Shown here: piece by piece, positions 11,622 through 23,494 of the stretch
Layout of the letters: each line of letters opens with the position of its first letter
How positions within the stretch are numbered: the first letter of the stretch is position 1
Origin: Ulva prolifera
Lineage: Eukaryota > Chlorophyta > Ulvophyceae > Ulvales > Ulvaceae
Length of the DNA stretch: 64,000 nucleotides
Assembly: GCA_023078555.1 (NCBI GenBank)
Contig: CM041199.1
Span: 7,941,315-8,005,314 of the forward strand
Reading direction: 5' to 3'
Made by a program: the position numbers and the translations under genes
The notes under the pieces: model-generated
What the model was told of the DNA's origin: nothing
What the model saw: the letters and a program-made list of their open reading frames with translations, nothing else
Databases searched by the model: none

Positions 11622-13157
11622 GAGCATGGTGCAAAGTGCGCCCGGCAGGCAAGTACTTCTGCCCCAGTCATATTCAAATATATTCCTACTGTACAGGTTC
11701 CAACTGCCTTGTGGTCTGAACCGCGACGACACCTCAATGCTTATGTGCAGGAGATTTGAACGGAGACTATATACGATCCACAAGACGGAATGGTATCTGA
11801 GTTGTCAATCGTAAATTATTCATTGAACATGGCAAGCGATTTGGCAGTGCAATAGTTCGGTAGCTAGTGGCTGCCGATCGATATGATGCTCTTCAGACAT
11901 ACCACAGCGGTACTAGGATTGTACCAGAAGCATATGACAATGATATTAATGAATATCCACTGTCCGTGCGGTGGTTTGCGTGCATTGTGCATCTTGCGCA
12001 CCTGACTTGCCAACCCACTCGCGCCTCGCGCACTCGATGGCGCACGCCAGCGGGTGAGCCTTGGTTTCACAGGCGCGCAGACGAGACCGGGTGCGCTGAC
12101 CCAAAGTGCGCCAAATCCAAGACGTGCCATAACGCACGCATACGACGCCTGATACCCTGGCTGACGTACGCAAGAAAGCTTTCGGAAATACTGCGTCCAG
12201 AAGCAGAGCGCCTTCGACTGACCACTGGTGTTCAGTGACACGCGTCCAGCCAAGGAGAGCCACATTCGGAATTAGTTACCTCGTGAACAGCCAAATGAAC
12301 CTAGGGATCTTATAAAAATCGTGAGTGTTCAAAGCTTGCCATGCAGTAATGCGCGGGGCATGCGCGAGGAAGAAAACCTCCAGTACCTGCGAACTGCTAC
12401 CTATGCCAAGCCACGTACAAACCAAGTACCCGAGGGCCATCCCACTAACACGGTCGTCCCAGAACACCATTTGGTAGCTCATACATTCATATTCGCGACG
12501 TATGGGGAGATAACGGTGGCGTGTGTCTGGCAGGGCCGGGACAACACGGAACGCAAGAGCAGCTGCACAAGCTGATCTCGGGTCGATCACACACTCCGAC
12601 CAAGTACATCGCGATGCTCGATGCCATAAAATGATTTCGATGGTTCAGCATGGCACGAACCGTGATCGTGGCGACAAATATCACGACACATGATGCGGAC
12701 GCACTACACGGGATGTAGTCGCAGCAGCGCAATGTGTGCGCATGCGACCGTAAAGTTGTAGCCTATGTTTACAACGATCATAGTAAAGGATATTAGCGAG
12801 TCCGTCTAGCGCATGAACTGTTCCTTCGCCCCAGATATCAAGGCCAGGCTACCGGACTTGGGCCAAACGGAGAGGACGTCGGCGAGCCAACATGCGGCCA
12901 GAACATGTTGGCGACGGAACATACGGTCACTTATTATGTATGAACGATATTGGTCGTCATCAGATGCTGCGAATCGTGGAATGCGTGCCATGAACAGGTT
13001 CGCTGGGTCCCATCCAAGCCACTCACACGAAGACACAGGAGGCCGAGATCTCCACCAATCGACATCGGAACGGTTCCATGCAACAAAGTATATATCTATC
13101 GGCTACCATGAGCCTTCCTGAGTCCAAACGCCGCTTTTTGTCCAATTTCGATAATCC
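11622..13157. other. Stretch without supported gene, probably containing the family 1 right end
   Basis: Open frames on both strands overlap one another and have no consistent exon structure. The right terminus of the family 1 element is expected here; TAGTG occurs at 11865 and 13219, but neither has a convincing inverted partner before 3.2 kb. Nothing else was recognised. Confidence 0.4.
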
Positions 13158-16100
13158 GTGTCTACTTGCGCACCCAGTACGCTCACCCATGGTGAGCATG
13201 CTACTCGTCTGACCTGTGATAGTGTGCGTCAAGAACTGGAGCACAATAGGGTGGACAGCACCAAAGTAAAGTGCATCATTCATGAGCTCCAAGGTGATGC
13301 TGTCATGGTCCAAGCATCGGTGAGTACTTCACAATCCCGACGTAAATGTCCGGCCTACAATAGCTGACTCCCATGGGTGCACTGTGTACTGTAGGTGCCC
13401 TCACCGGTGCTCAAGAGCGTGGCCCCGCAGGTCACGAAGTCGTTTGCGGCGGCGCGCAGGGCCTTATGGGTCTGGTTTCACGAGGTGACCATCTTTAGGG
13501 TCCTCAGTCGGCACAAATGTGGTCTCCATGGACTACAACTTGCATGTGACAGTGATCGAGAGAAGATGTCATGCACAAGCATAGGACAAGAGCACGCCGC
13601 CTTCTGCCTCGCCAACCATTTCGATACCAGCTCCCGGGGCGACGGGAAGGGCCTCTCCGGGTGGGCGAGGTATGCCAAGTACACTGCTTCCAATGCTGGC
13701 ACAAACAAGAAGACTTTGCACATGAAAGGAAGTGCATGTCTCCCTCTTCGAGTGCGCGCGTCTGCAGCTGCATGCATGGTCCCTCCCCACAAGGCAGCAA
13801 GGCATCAAACCTTCAATCTAAGGCTTCTTGTGTATGTAGCACGGGGCCGGGTTGATCAAGATAGCAGCGCCGCAGTGGCGGTACAACACCAACGCGCGCC
13901 GAGCATCTGGGGAGACGGTAGATGACCTTGCTGCGCCGACGTCCACAGCGCCGCCGCCTTCAGCAGCGGCGGCGGCCGCCTGTCCGGCTACGGCCTCAGC
14001 TGCCACGCCGTGTTCAATTGCACCAGCCGCGCCTGCCCCACCCGCACCCGCGCCTCCTCCTCCACCGGCGGCGGCAGCCGCCTGTGCGGCGGCTGTGGCC
14101 TCAGCTGTCACGCCGTGTTCAACGGCTCCAGGCGCGCCTGCCACCCCCGCACCTGCGCCTCCTCCTCCACCGGCGGCGGCAGCCGCCTGTGCGGCGGCTG
14201 TGGCCTCAGCTGCCACGCCGTGTTCATCGGCTCCAGGCGCGCCTGCCACCCCCGCACCTGCGCCTCCGCCTTCCGCAGCAGCGGCAGCCACTTATCCAAC
14301 ATTGCCAATATCTCCGGCACCGGCGGTTGCAGCCTCAGTCTCAACTATCCTCCCCTGCGCAAGTGAGAGTGAACTGCTGCAATCAGATCCTTCCATCATG
14401 CTCCTGCGCTCGCCTTCCTCCTTGCATCAAATCCACACCGCGCAAGTTCTAGACTTGTGCATCACGGCTGTGCGCATGGTGTATGACAACATTGAGGTGC
14501 CCTCTGAGGGTGGCCCTGTGGTGTTCCGGCATGTCGGATTGGGGGGGTCAGCGGCAAGTCGCCCCCATGTTGTCACGTGGCTTCAGCGGGAGCTCCCGCA
14601 GGTTCACGCTGCCGTGACCGACAGCCGTGAGTATGTGTCAGCACTAGCACCATGCTTAAAATTCAGCGATGGTGGTGCCTTTCAAAACAAGCATGGCTCT
14701 CGTGAGTTCGTAAAAGTGGCCAGAGCACTATTCATAGATGTCATTGCTCTGCATCGCTGCCGCATGATGACGGCCCCCCCTCCAGATGGATTTGGCCTGC
14801 GCATGCATGTGGAGGGGAAACAAGAGCAAGAGGTTCCATTCGATTGGGACCTCCTCCTTGGCCTTCTGCCGTCTGCCTATCCTGAACATGTCATGTCTGT
14901 TCACGCCACTGCGTACATCTATGCTCGCATCACAACTGGGATCAGTCATCTTGACTGCTCATGCAATTGGTATCAATTCACTAGGTGCCAGCTGGTATCT
15001 CAAGGGCTACTGCTGGTCACAACAGCCTTGAAAAATCAGCGAAGCATAACAGCTTCTACCACAAGGAGGCATCGCCGACCAGACTCTCGTGGTGCAATAG
15101 AGCGGCAAGATTTGCCTCGGAAGCCTCCGGTGCGGAAGCGTGTTCACAATTTGTTGCCCCCTGAGGAACCCGCTTTGCAGCGGAAGTCTCGGCGTCTCGC
15201 AAGCAAGTGCGATCTGTGGCTAGTGCATGTCCACTGTGTCTTTGTAGTACACTTTGCTGAATCCCAACATGTGCGAACACTTGGTGTAGGACTGCTGTTG
15301 GAGGTGCTGCCGCTGCTGCACACGATCCGCACCGTGTTGTGGGACAGTCTTCGAAAACGAGCACTGCTGCCATTTCTGATGCAACTGCAGATGAGCAGCC
15401 CGTGGCTGCTGCCTTGCCATCTTGTTCAGATGGGCTACTATGGTCGAAGCTGCCTGCACTGCAAGGCCTGGCTGTGCCAACGGACGGAACCGCTGGGTAC
15501 GCTTGTCACCAGGCACTGCTCCACACAATGCCAGCACCAGAGTGATAGTGTATGCAGTAATGTTCACACGCATCACGGCTTCAGCATGCCCATTTTGGCA
15601 TGATTTGGTGCAGGTGCTTACACGAAAGTCTCACAATTGCTTTTGAGAGGCTTGTGGGTCAAGATGTCCCCATTGATGTTGATGGTGGCACTGTCAAGAT
15701 CAATGCGTTGAGCGAGCTCCGAATGCCAGGCTCACGCATCCGTATCAGTCCTGAGGACTTCGCTACATGTGCCTATGGACGGCAAGTCAATGACATCGTG
15801 ATCGAAATGTACGGAAAATTGCTCCAGGTACGGTATTTCTCAGACTTCCACCACCACCATGACCCAAATCCACAAGGTATGCCCGCTCACGTGTGATTCA
15901 GGAGAGGAATTTCATGGATTGTATGGCCGGGAGGGCTGGCGCCACATACATCACCACATCTCACCTGCTTCCTAAGCTGGCAGATGTGATGGATATGACA
16001 TCAGCTCGATTCGATTACCATGAAACCGAGCGATGGCGTACATCGAAGGCAATGGGTCAGCCGATGTTCAGAGTTTATGGTTCCCTACCCCAGCTAGATT

Positions 16101-16731
16101 GTGTGTTAGTGCCTGTGCACCTGCCGATGGGGAAGGACGATGGCCACTGGGTATGCCATCTACTTCTCAGCTATGACCTACCATGACCCTGTGTCCGTGT
16201 CTCATATTGACTTCACCTACCTGATTAAATCTTGTAGCACATACTCGTGCATGTCATGTGCAGACTCTCATTGAGGTCAGGTTCAACTGGAAGGATGAGC
16301 GCGAACGGCATGTCATTAAGTACATTGACTCACTGACACCTACATCTACAATCGCGGCCAAGGCAGTGTCCACTATCATCAGATGGATTGGATGTGAGTG
16401 GTTGCGCGAACACATCGGTGCTAATGGGCGGCCTGCGGATCTGCCGCATAGATTACAGGTGTGATCAAATCCTCCACCTACCTTCTTGTTCCAGCTTTCC
16501 ACTGCACACCAACGGACACATTCCATGCAGGAACAGCAATGGGAAGTGCAACTGCAGCCAGCCAAAATTCCGACGCAAAGTAGCAGTGTCGACTGTGGTT
16601 TTTTTATGATGATGGCAATGAAACGCATTACTGCTGGCGCTTCACTGGATTTTACTCAAAGTCAGGTGTCCAACATGTTTCGTGCTTTGTGCACGTTGGA
16701 GTGTGCGTGTTTACAACTATGCAACGTGTAA
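13158..16731 (+). CDS. Ulp1-like (C48 family) cysteine protease gene
   Basis: The C-terminal part is a Ulp1/SENP-type desumoylating peptidase. The four last exons (15614-15827, 15902-16150, 16264-16458, 16531-16731) join in phase 0. The catalytic set is visible: His in DDGHW (16144), Asp in KYIDSL (16327), oxyanion Gln (16576) and Cys in QSSSVDCGFF (16594). Gln and Cys are six residues apart, as in the family. The upstream long exon ends at 15206, and its phase fits 15614 (ASK joined to CLHESLTIAF). That exon encodes an Ala/Pro-rich repeat region, then about 230 residues of unrecognised globular sequence, then a basic Arg-rich stretch. Exons at 13158-13319 and 13395 onward are probable, but their joins are uncertain. 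Ulp1 domains are often captured by plant DNA transposons. It follows the family 1 genes in the same orientation but has no counterpart in family 2, so it may be a third element gene, a separate element or a host gene. Confidence 0.66.
13975..14286 (+). repeat. In-frame 105-bp coding repeat (3 units, Ala/Pro-rich)
   Basis: Three tandem units begin at 13975, 14077 and 14182, the first shortened by one codon. Each encodes 35 residues rich in Ala, Pro and Cys (for example AAAAACAAAVASAV and APAPPPPPA). The unit length is a multiple of three, so expansion keeps the reading frame of the protease-gene N-terminal region. Confidence 0.85.
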
Positions 16732-17186
16732 AACATTGCAGCATTGCCCTGTACTGACTCGGTCTGCTCGACTTCAATCATTGCTCTGTGGATGCATTGC
16801 TGTCGTGACCATCCCGCATGCCACCGTCAAACGCGTGAGAGTTCCCAAAAACATCATCTGAGCTCAATGAAATCACAGCGACAGTAAAGGAGCGGGTGGC
16901 ATCTTTACAATGTCTGTACGTCAACACGATCTAGTGGAGTCTGCAGTCCAACTGCTGCTGGCATATCTACTACAAGTACATCTATGGGCTCCTATTGTCA
17001 AGGTGTACCTTCTACATCCTATTTCTAGATTTTCCGACGGACTTGCATGAGTTGAACCTTTTTCCTGCCAACAGACACTTTCACAACTGACACAACTGCT
17101 CAGCCACACTCAGCGATATACACGCATTTACTGACACACAGCGACAGCATATACCACCCTGAAGTCACCAAGCATGCTGTAACATA
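16732..17186. other. Spacer after the protease gene
   Basis: About 450 bases, no supported gene. It leads into the 91-bp tandem array; a degenerate partial unit (CACCAAGCATGCTGTAAC) is visible from about 17166. Confidence 0.5.
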
Positions 17187-19082
17187 ACAGGCAGAGGAGG
17201 GATGTGAGCACCTTCGGCATTCATTGCCTCTGGCTAACATCACAAGCAGACATGCTATCACAACCAAGTTGAAACAAACAGGCACAGGAGGGATGTGATC
17301 ACCTTCTGCATTCATTGCCTCTGGCAGACATCACAAGCAGACATGCTATCACAAACAAGCAGCAACACACAGGCAGAGGATGGATGTGATCACCTTCTGC
17401 ATTCATTGCTTCTGGCAAACATCACCAGCAGGCATGCTATCACAAACAAGCAGAAACACACAGGCAGAGGATGGATGTGATCACCTTCTGCATTCATTGC
17501 CTTTGGCAAACATCACCAGCAGACATGCTATCACAACCAAGCAGAAACAAACAGGCAGAGGAGGGATGTGAGCACCTTCTGCATTCATTGCTTCTGGCAA
17601 ACATCACCAGCAGACATTCTATCACAAACAAGCAGCAACACACAGGCAGAGGATGGATGTGATCACCTTTTGCATTCATTGCTTCTGGCAAACATCACCA
17701 GCAGGCATGCTATCACAAACAAGCAGAAACACACAGGCAGAGGATGGATGTGATCACCTTCTACATTCATTGCCTCTGGCAAACATCACAAGCAGGCATG
17801 CTATCACAACCAAGCAGAAACACACAGGCAGAGGAGGGATGTGATCACCTTCTGCATTCATTGCCTCTGGCAAACATCACAAGCAGACATGCTATCACAA
17901 ACAAGCAGCAACACACAGGCAGAGGATGGATGTGATCACCTTCTGCATTCATTGCTTTTGGCAAACATCACCAGCAGACATGCTATCACAAACAAGCAGA
18001 AACACACAGGCAGAGGATGGATGTGATCACCTTCTGCACTCATTGCCTCTGGCAAACATCACAAGCAGGCATGCTATCACAAACAAGCAGAAACACACAG
18101 GCAGAGGATGGATGTGATCACCTTCTGCATTCATTGCCTCTGGCAAACATCACAAGCAGGCATGCTATCACAACCAAGCAGAAACAGACAGGCAGAGGAG
18201 GGATGTGATCACCTTCTGCATTCATTGCTTCTGGCAAACATCACCAGCAGACATGCTATCACAAACAAGCAGAAACACACAGGCAGAGGATGGATGTGAT
18301 CACCTTCTACACTCATTGCTTCTGGCAAACATCACCAGCAGACATGCTATCACAAACAAGCAGAAACACACAGGCAGAGGATGGATGTGATCACCTTCTA
18401 CACGCATTGCCTCTGGCAAACATCACAAGCAGGCATGCTATCACAAACAAGCAGAAACACACAGGCAGAGGATGGATGTGATCACCTTCTGCATTCATTG
18501 CTTCTGGCAAACATCACAACCAGACATGCTATCACAAACAAGCAGGAACAAACAGGCAGAGGATGGATGTGATCACCTTCTGCATTCATTGCCTCTGGCA
18601 AACATCACAAGCAGACATGCTATCACAACCAAGCAGGAACAAACAGGCAGAGGAGGGATGTGATCACCTTCTGCATTCATTGCTTCTGGCAAACATCACA
18701 ACCAGACATGCTATCACAAACAAGCAGGAACAAACAGGCAGAGGATGGATGTGATCACCTTCTACACTCATTGCCTCTGGCAAACATCACAAGCAGGCAT
18801 GCTATCACAAACAAGCAGAAACACACAGGCAGAGGATGGATGTGATCACCTTCTGCATTCATTGCCTCTGGCAAACATCACCAGCAGACATGCTATCACA
18901 ACCAAGCAGAAACAGACAGGCAGAGGAGGGATGTGATCACCTTCTGCATTCATTGCTTCTGGCAAACATCACCAGCAGACATGCTATCACAAACAAGCAG
19001 AAACACACAGGCAGAGGAGGGATGAGATCACCTTCTGCATTCATTGCCTCTGGCAAACATCACAACCAGACATGCTATCAGA
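17187..19082 (+). repeat. 91-bp tandem array, about 21 units
   Basis: Head-to-tail repeats of 91 bases, recognisable by GGATGTGATCACCTTCTGCA and ACATGCTATCACAAACAAGC recurring every 91 bases. Units differ by few substitutions (GGAGGG/GGATGG, ACCAAG/ACAAAC, GCCTCT/GCTTCT). Because 91 is not a multiple of three, open frames of about 60 residues appear in every unit as a by-product. No separate spacers exist, so this is a satellite and not a CRISPR array. Confidence 0.95.
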
Positions 19083-20178
19083 CCCAGGCGAAAAACGAGC
19101 ATAAGTAAACAATGTGTACTACACATCACACATACAAAAGCAAGTGTGTTCGTTGTAGAAGCAAGTGTGTTCGTTGTGAGTGGAGCATGCACGCGCAAGC
19201 TGTGAACGACGCCACGACTACTGGCGTCGGGAAAGAGGGAAAGACAAAGGCGTGCACTCAAATCGAAAACAAAGGTGGTCTGTGAGCGAGGTTCGAGTGA
19301 GTTGCGCTTTGTTTTTGGCGTGCAGCATGATGCATGGTGCTGACGCGAGGAGAGCGATTGCGCGTGCATCAGATTTCCCGGGTGTGACATGTACTGTTGC
19401 CGCCTGGCACACACTACAATTCTAGTGATACACCATTCCGGCATTTTGTAAACATGAGATTCACACAACAGAGTTTACGTTTCCCCAGCAGATTTATTCC
19501 GTTTCCATCCACTGCTCAGGACCCAGACTCGTAGTGGCGATCACTCTTCCAAGCTTCACCTTTACGTTAGGTATCTATTGTCTGCTATTTTCTGTATGCG
19601 TTGACTGGACCGCATGCCGCCTCGCAGATGGCGGAAGTACAAGGATGGCAAACAAGCCTACTGGTGCCGACCCGCCTCCATCATCGCTCTGACACGCATT
19701 TCCCACCATAAAATCCAATAGGAAGCAATACTTCTCATGTCGCGCTGACCGAGAGTGCCGTCGCTGATGCTGCGTGTTGGTGGTGTGCAATACAAGGTGT
19801 GCGTCATGTGGACGGACAAAGCAGCCCAGGCGCTCGACTACGCACACGAATCACGCGACACGCGCAGTTCATCAGCACTTACCATATCACACATCTTCTG
19901 CGGGCGTCGGTCAGCATCGCGGCGTCGCCAGGCCCACGACGCTGCTGCGACCGCGCGCCCCAGCGCAGCTGCTGCCCGCAGCGCTGCAGAGGCCCCGCCC
20001 GAGGCGCCCAGGTGCCTCAGATATGTCTCAGAAGAGTATCAGGATGCGTCTGGGCGTGTCTCCGTGTGCGCGCGGGCTCGGGGTCGCAGCCGAGGGCTAG
20101 CCGAGGGCAGCCCGCTGGCCCGCCGCGGCGCGCGCCGGAAGTAGGGGAGACATATATATATATATATATATGACGACG
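19083..20178. other. Non-coding stretch with GC-rich block and AT dinucleotide run
   Basis: Contains a 20-base direct duplication (GCAAGTGTGTTCGTTG at about 19141 and 19161), a GC-rich block around 19900-20145 with a 130-residue Ala/Arg-rich plus-strand open frame that looks compositional, and an alternating AT run at 20152-20171. No gene is supported. Confidence 0.5.
20152..20171. repeat. AT dinucleotide microsatellite
   Basis: Ten alternating AT dinucleotides. It lies directly next to the broken end of the inverted family 1 copy, suggesting a fragile junction. Confidence 0.9.
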
Positions 20179-20364
20179 TCAGCCGCAAGGTTGCACACGC
20201 CTGTATACATCATTCAAATATTCAGCGATACTTTCGCTATCGCTCTTTGACAGGGCTATCGAGATCTCTTGGTTGTCGACGAAAATTACCAAGCATTCGA
20301 GGTCACGCACGAGCACAGGCTCGTGCTCAATTGCTACGTCGTCAGTCATTGCGTGCGATCTCAA
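20179..20364 (-). pseudogene. ORF2 N-terminal fragment, inverted family 1 copy
   Basis: The minus-strand frame encodes EPVLVRDLECLVIFVDNQEI and then SESIAEYLNDVYRR. It aligns with the first 50 residues of the ORF2 at 8978 (EPILVRSLECL, VGDQQISLTLAKS, VDEYLTDLF). Homology stops at the AT run, so the copy is truncated inside ORF2 exon 1. Confidence 0.75.
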
Positions 20365-20749
20365 CGTGACATGAGTATGGAGATCGGCCCCGATTTGTCT
20401 AATGTATGGACGTACCTGTGGAAGCGTTGCTTGAACTCGCGAGGCGTATGAATGTTGTTTGCCCTGGTGGACACAGTCTGCACAGATTGTGGCAGACCGC
20501 CTTCAGGCAACCCGACACCGGGCTCACCGACATCAAACCAGGACGCATGCTTTTGTTATCAATATTATTACGCCTCTTCTAGATAGGAAAGAAATGAAGT
20601 TCGTGATCGCATCGTGGACGGTCAAGATGTGCTCCAGATGTGTCATGTAAAAGTGGCAAGCAAGCAGTGAAAAAAGGTAATAGCTTGAGGAGTAGGTTAC
20701 GCAAAGAGTGTAGACAATTATGTGGTACAAACGAACAATTATCCTGACA

Positions 20750-23100
20750 TCATCGTTTACATATCTCCTCCAGCTCTCCGAATAAATCTGATGAGGTTAT
20801 ACCAAGATCTCGTCTACCGTGAATGCCCATCTTGCTAAGAGTCATGAAAGTAGCACATCCATCCTTCCCAGGTATGTAAACACACAAACAATGCACTTGT
20901 CTGAGGAACACCGCCATGTCACTGCCTTTAGCAAGCTTAGATGACGTAGCATGCAGAGCTCTGGGCACACGACATGCCCCGCTAGTCGAGTCGTCGTTGT
21001 ATTGTGTCTCCAAGCCTGCCCCCTGTCGAACTGCTGGTGATGAAATAGGGTGCCTACCGCTAGCTTGGCCTCGTCACCACGCCACCCCATGTTCCTGCGC
21101 TGCACCAGTACTAATTGCTTGATCTTCATCACACAGTGATTCATGCCACCTTTTGACCTGAATGGGATGTATGCATATTGGTCTGAATACTGTCGCCCGT
21201 GGGACACGGACCCAGTGTCAGTGCGCACTACCCACGCTCCATTTCGGATGCTAGCAGAATCGGAACACCACACGGTTGTGGGGTCTCCCTTCTCCAGAAT
21301 AGTAGTGTTGAGGTCTCTGAGTCGCCGGGACAGAACGGACCTACGGTGCTGCGCGAGGACATCTGAATAAAATGGGCAAAATGCCGCAGCACGAAGGCTG
21401 TACAGGCAGACAGAAATAGAACAAACAGATGCGAAAAGAGGCAAGAAGTCAACACAATGTGATGCACGAATGGGTGGCGCCCCAACCGGATCACTGTAAA
21501 TAACGTCCCTGGTCCCAGCAAGCGCTCGGTATAAATACCGATGGTGTGTGCGCCCAGGTCGATCCCCCTGTTAGAGCTGGCCTCGCCGGATCGCGCAGAG
21601 TGCAGACCCAAGATCCCGAGTAACTGCGGGAGAAAGTGAACATGTGGCCTTCGGAGCCTGAAAGCTGATCGCACACTGATTTCGTGTTCGATGTGGGTGC
21701 CGTGCCTGCTAACAGCGGGCATGCATGCGAAGCCCCAAGGCTGCCGCGTAACATGTGTGAAATGAAATAAACATGGGAGGTCTGCATGCGACCCGGTCTG
21801 TAAGAGACCAGTCTAGCTTAGGAAGGACATGACCGCTAATGCACTGGTCCAGGTAATCCGATATAATACAGTGCCAACTAAGCATGGCTGCGTAAGCTGG
21901 CCGAGTTGGTGCACTCGTAGCCACGTCCAGTAAGGTGTCTGGCATACACGTATCATTGTGATTCGAGTGTACAGGACGCTGTACATAAATTGCGTACACA
22001 TATGTGCATAATAATAATTAACGTGGTATATAATGTATAAGTGGCGTTGTACAGATGCCAGTCCAAATTACGAGGACACATGTTGTGGTCTGCGCTGCAG
22101 CCTTAGGTGCCTACAGGTGTGCCGCGCCAGCATGCGCCTAGTGAGATGTATCTCACAACAAGTAGCACCCGTAGTTGAATCATGTGTGCCCATGATATCC
22201 TTACTGGTGAGCTTGCCTGCAATGGCCAGCTCTACTTCAACTCTATGGAAACGACCAGCAACGTGGCGCTCCATTGCATCCAGTGTTGACATGAATGTTG
22301 CGATCTGCACTGCCATTGCCATCAGGATGTTCACCGCATGCACGGCAAAGTGGTATCAACTGCAAACATGCACACACACATTGGATAGGTGATGAGATGT
22401 ACATGCAAGTACACATACCTCGTCATGGTCTGCTCCAATGTTGGCATTGACTAAATACTGGAGACTGGTACCATACTCATCGCCTTTGTCTTGGGGTCGA
22501 ACATTGACATGAGATCTCACCAGGTTCAACGGGGCATCGACGGTATGTGATTCACTCTTCACAATCCGGAGTCCCATCTGAGTCAGGCAGACTGCTGCCG
22601 ATGCCTGTGCAACCCTCACTGTCGAATGCCCTTTGATAAACTTCTTGGTGCACCGCACAAGGCGTTCTCCAAAGTCTTCTCGCAGGAAAGCTCCATGCAA
22701 TGTGGCCAGTACCTGCGCGGGGATGTGAACAACGGCCCTATATATGGATAAGCGACGTCAACAAATTACCCTCCAGGTGTTTCTCGGCGAACTTGAACAG
22801 TTCCTGTTGGGCAGCCCTAATCTGGCCCTCAGTATGCTGGCCCAGGCGGTAGTGCTAGAAGTACAAAGCCTAAGTCCTGAGATGTTGCCACATTTTCAAT
22901 ATTCCTGGATGAATGGATTCCTTGAAATGATAGAACACAATGGCTCTGGAGATCTCCAAGAACGTATTGCATTCTTCAAATAACCACCTGGATACGCTAA
23001 CCCTACAAACCACCACACAGGATGAACGAAGCAACCGCCGGGCAAGAGGTATATCAACACAACCGCCATTGTCCCTGCTATTAGATGGAATCCTAAACAC
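20750..23100 (-). pseudogene. Truncated CACTA transposase, inverted family 1 copy
   Basis: Only the C-terminal third of a family 1 transposase is present, on the minus strand. An exon at about 22870-23050 (SRWLFEECNTFLEI, PGILKMWQHLRT) and one at 22440-22700 (FLREDFGERLVRCTKKFIKG, SAAVCLTQMGLRI) match exon 8 of the plus-strand copy. Exons at 22200-22340 (LAIAGKLTSKDI) and 20750-21370 (TVWCSDSASIRNGAWVVRT, QYAYIPFR, SKMGIHGRRDL) match exon 9. The TNP2 core and zinc-finger exons are absent. Gene order to the ORF2 fragment is kept. It is clearly diverged from the 3.2-8.5 kb copy, so this is an old, defective insertion rather than a recent inversion. Confidence 0.75.
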
Positions 23101-23138
23101 AAAATTTCGTTCCTACGATATCGAGCACATGTGCTCAC

Positions 23139-23494
23139 ATAGGCTATGCGTGGCACGCGCACGCTGAGTGCGCGTGCCGGGTGCGCGCCGAAAGGTGACA
23201 TCTCAAGAACACCACAAACTCCTGTAAATCATCTGAACTTAACTGCAGAAGATAGCCTTTGGTCTTGGCATCTCAGTGAACTTGTTGCTAGAACGATCGG
23301 TGAGGTATTCGCATTCCCACAGGTGTTTCCGCGAAGCAGGTCACCGGGGTCGTCGTGCCCCTACAAGTAATACCACATGCCTCCAAGCCTACACTACGAT
23401 ATGGTATCGCTGAAATGATATTATATTGAAGCTTGGGCTTGTGTACAACCTACCCGGGTTGTTTTCGTCGCGGAAGTGCGTTGTATAGGTTGCT
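23139..23494 (+). repeat. Dispersed repeat, copy 1
   Basis: About 356 bases, from ATAGGCTATGCGTGGCACGC to GTTGTATAGGTTGCT, closely matching 51237-51593 in reverse complement. An open frame of about 74 codons is shared by the two copies (HLNLTAEDSLWSW) but has no recognised domain. No terminal inverted repeat or poly(A) tail is visible. It could be a SINE or a solo terminal repeat. Confidence 0.8.

Noticed and set aside
3054-11869. CACTACCGCC (3054) and TAGTG (11865) as termini of the family 1 element
   Set aside because: The inward sequences are not inverted repeats of each other and flanking trinucleotides do not match; the left site also leaves little room for a promoter.
17187-19082. Direct repeats at fixed spacing resembling a CRISPR array
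   Set aside because: The whole 91-bp unit is repeated with no unique spacers, in a eukaryotic context; it is a satellite.
19613-19720. RRWRKYKDGKQAYWCRP, superficially like a WRKY domain
   Set aside because: The frame stops after about 36 codons, the WRKYGQK heptapeptide is not matched, and the C2H2/C2HC zinc ligands of WRKY proteins are absent.
19755-20144. 130-codon plus-strand frame in the GC-rich block
   Set aside because: Composition-driven Ala/Arg sequence with three overlapping open frames and no domain or splice context.
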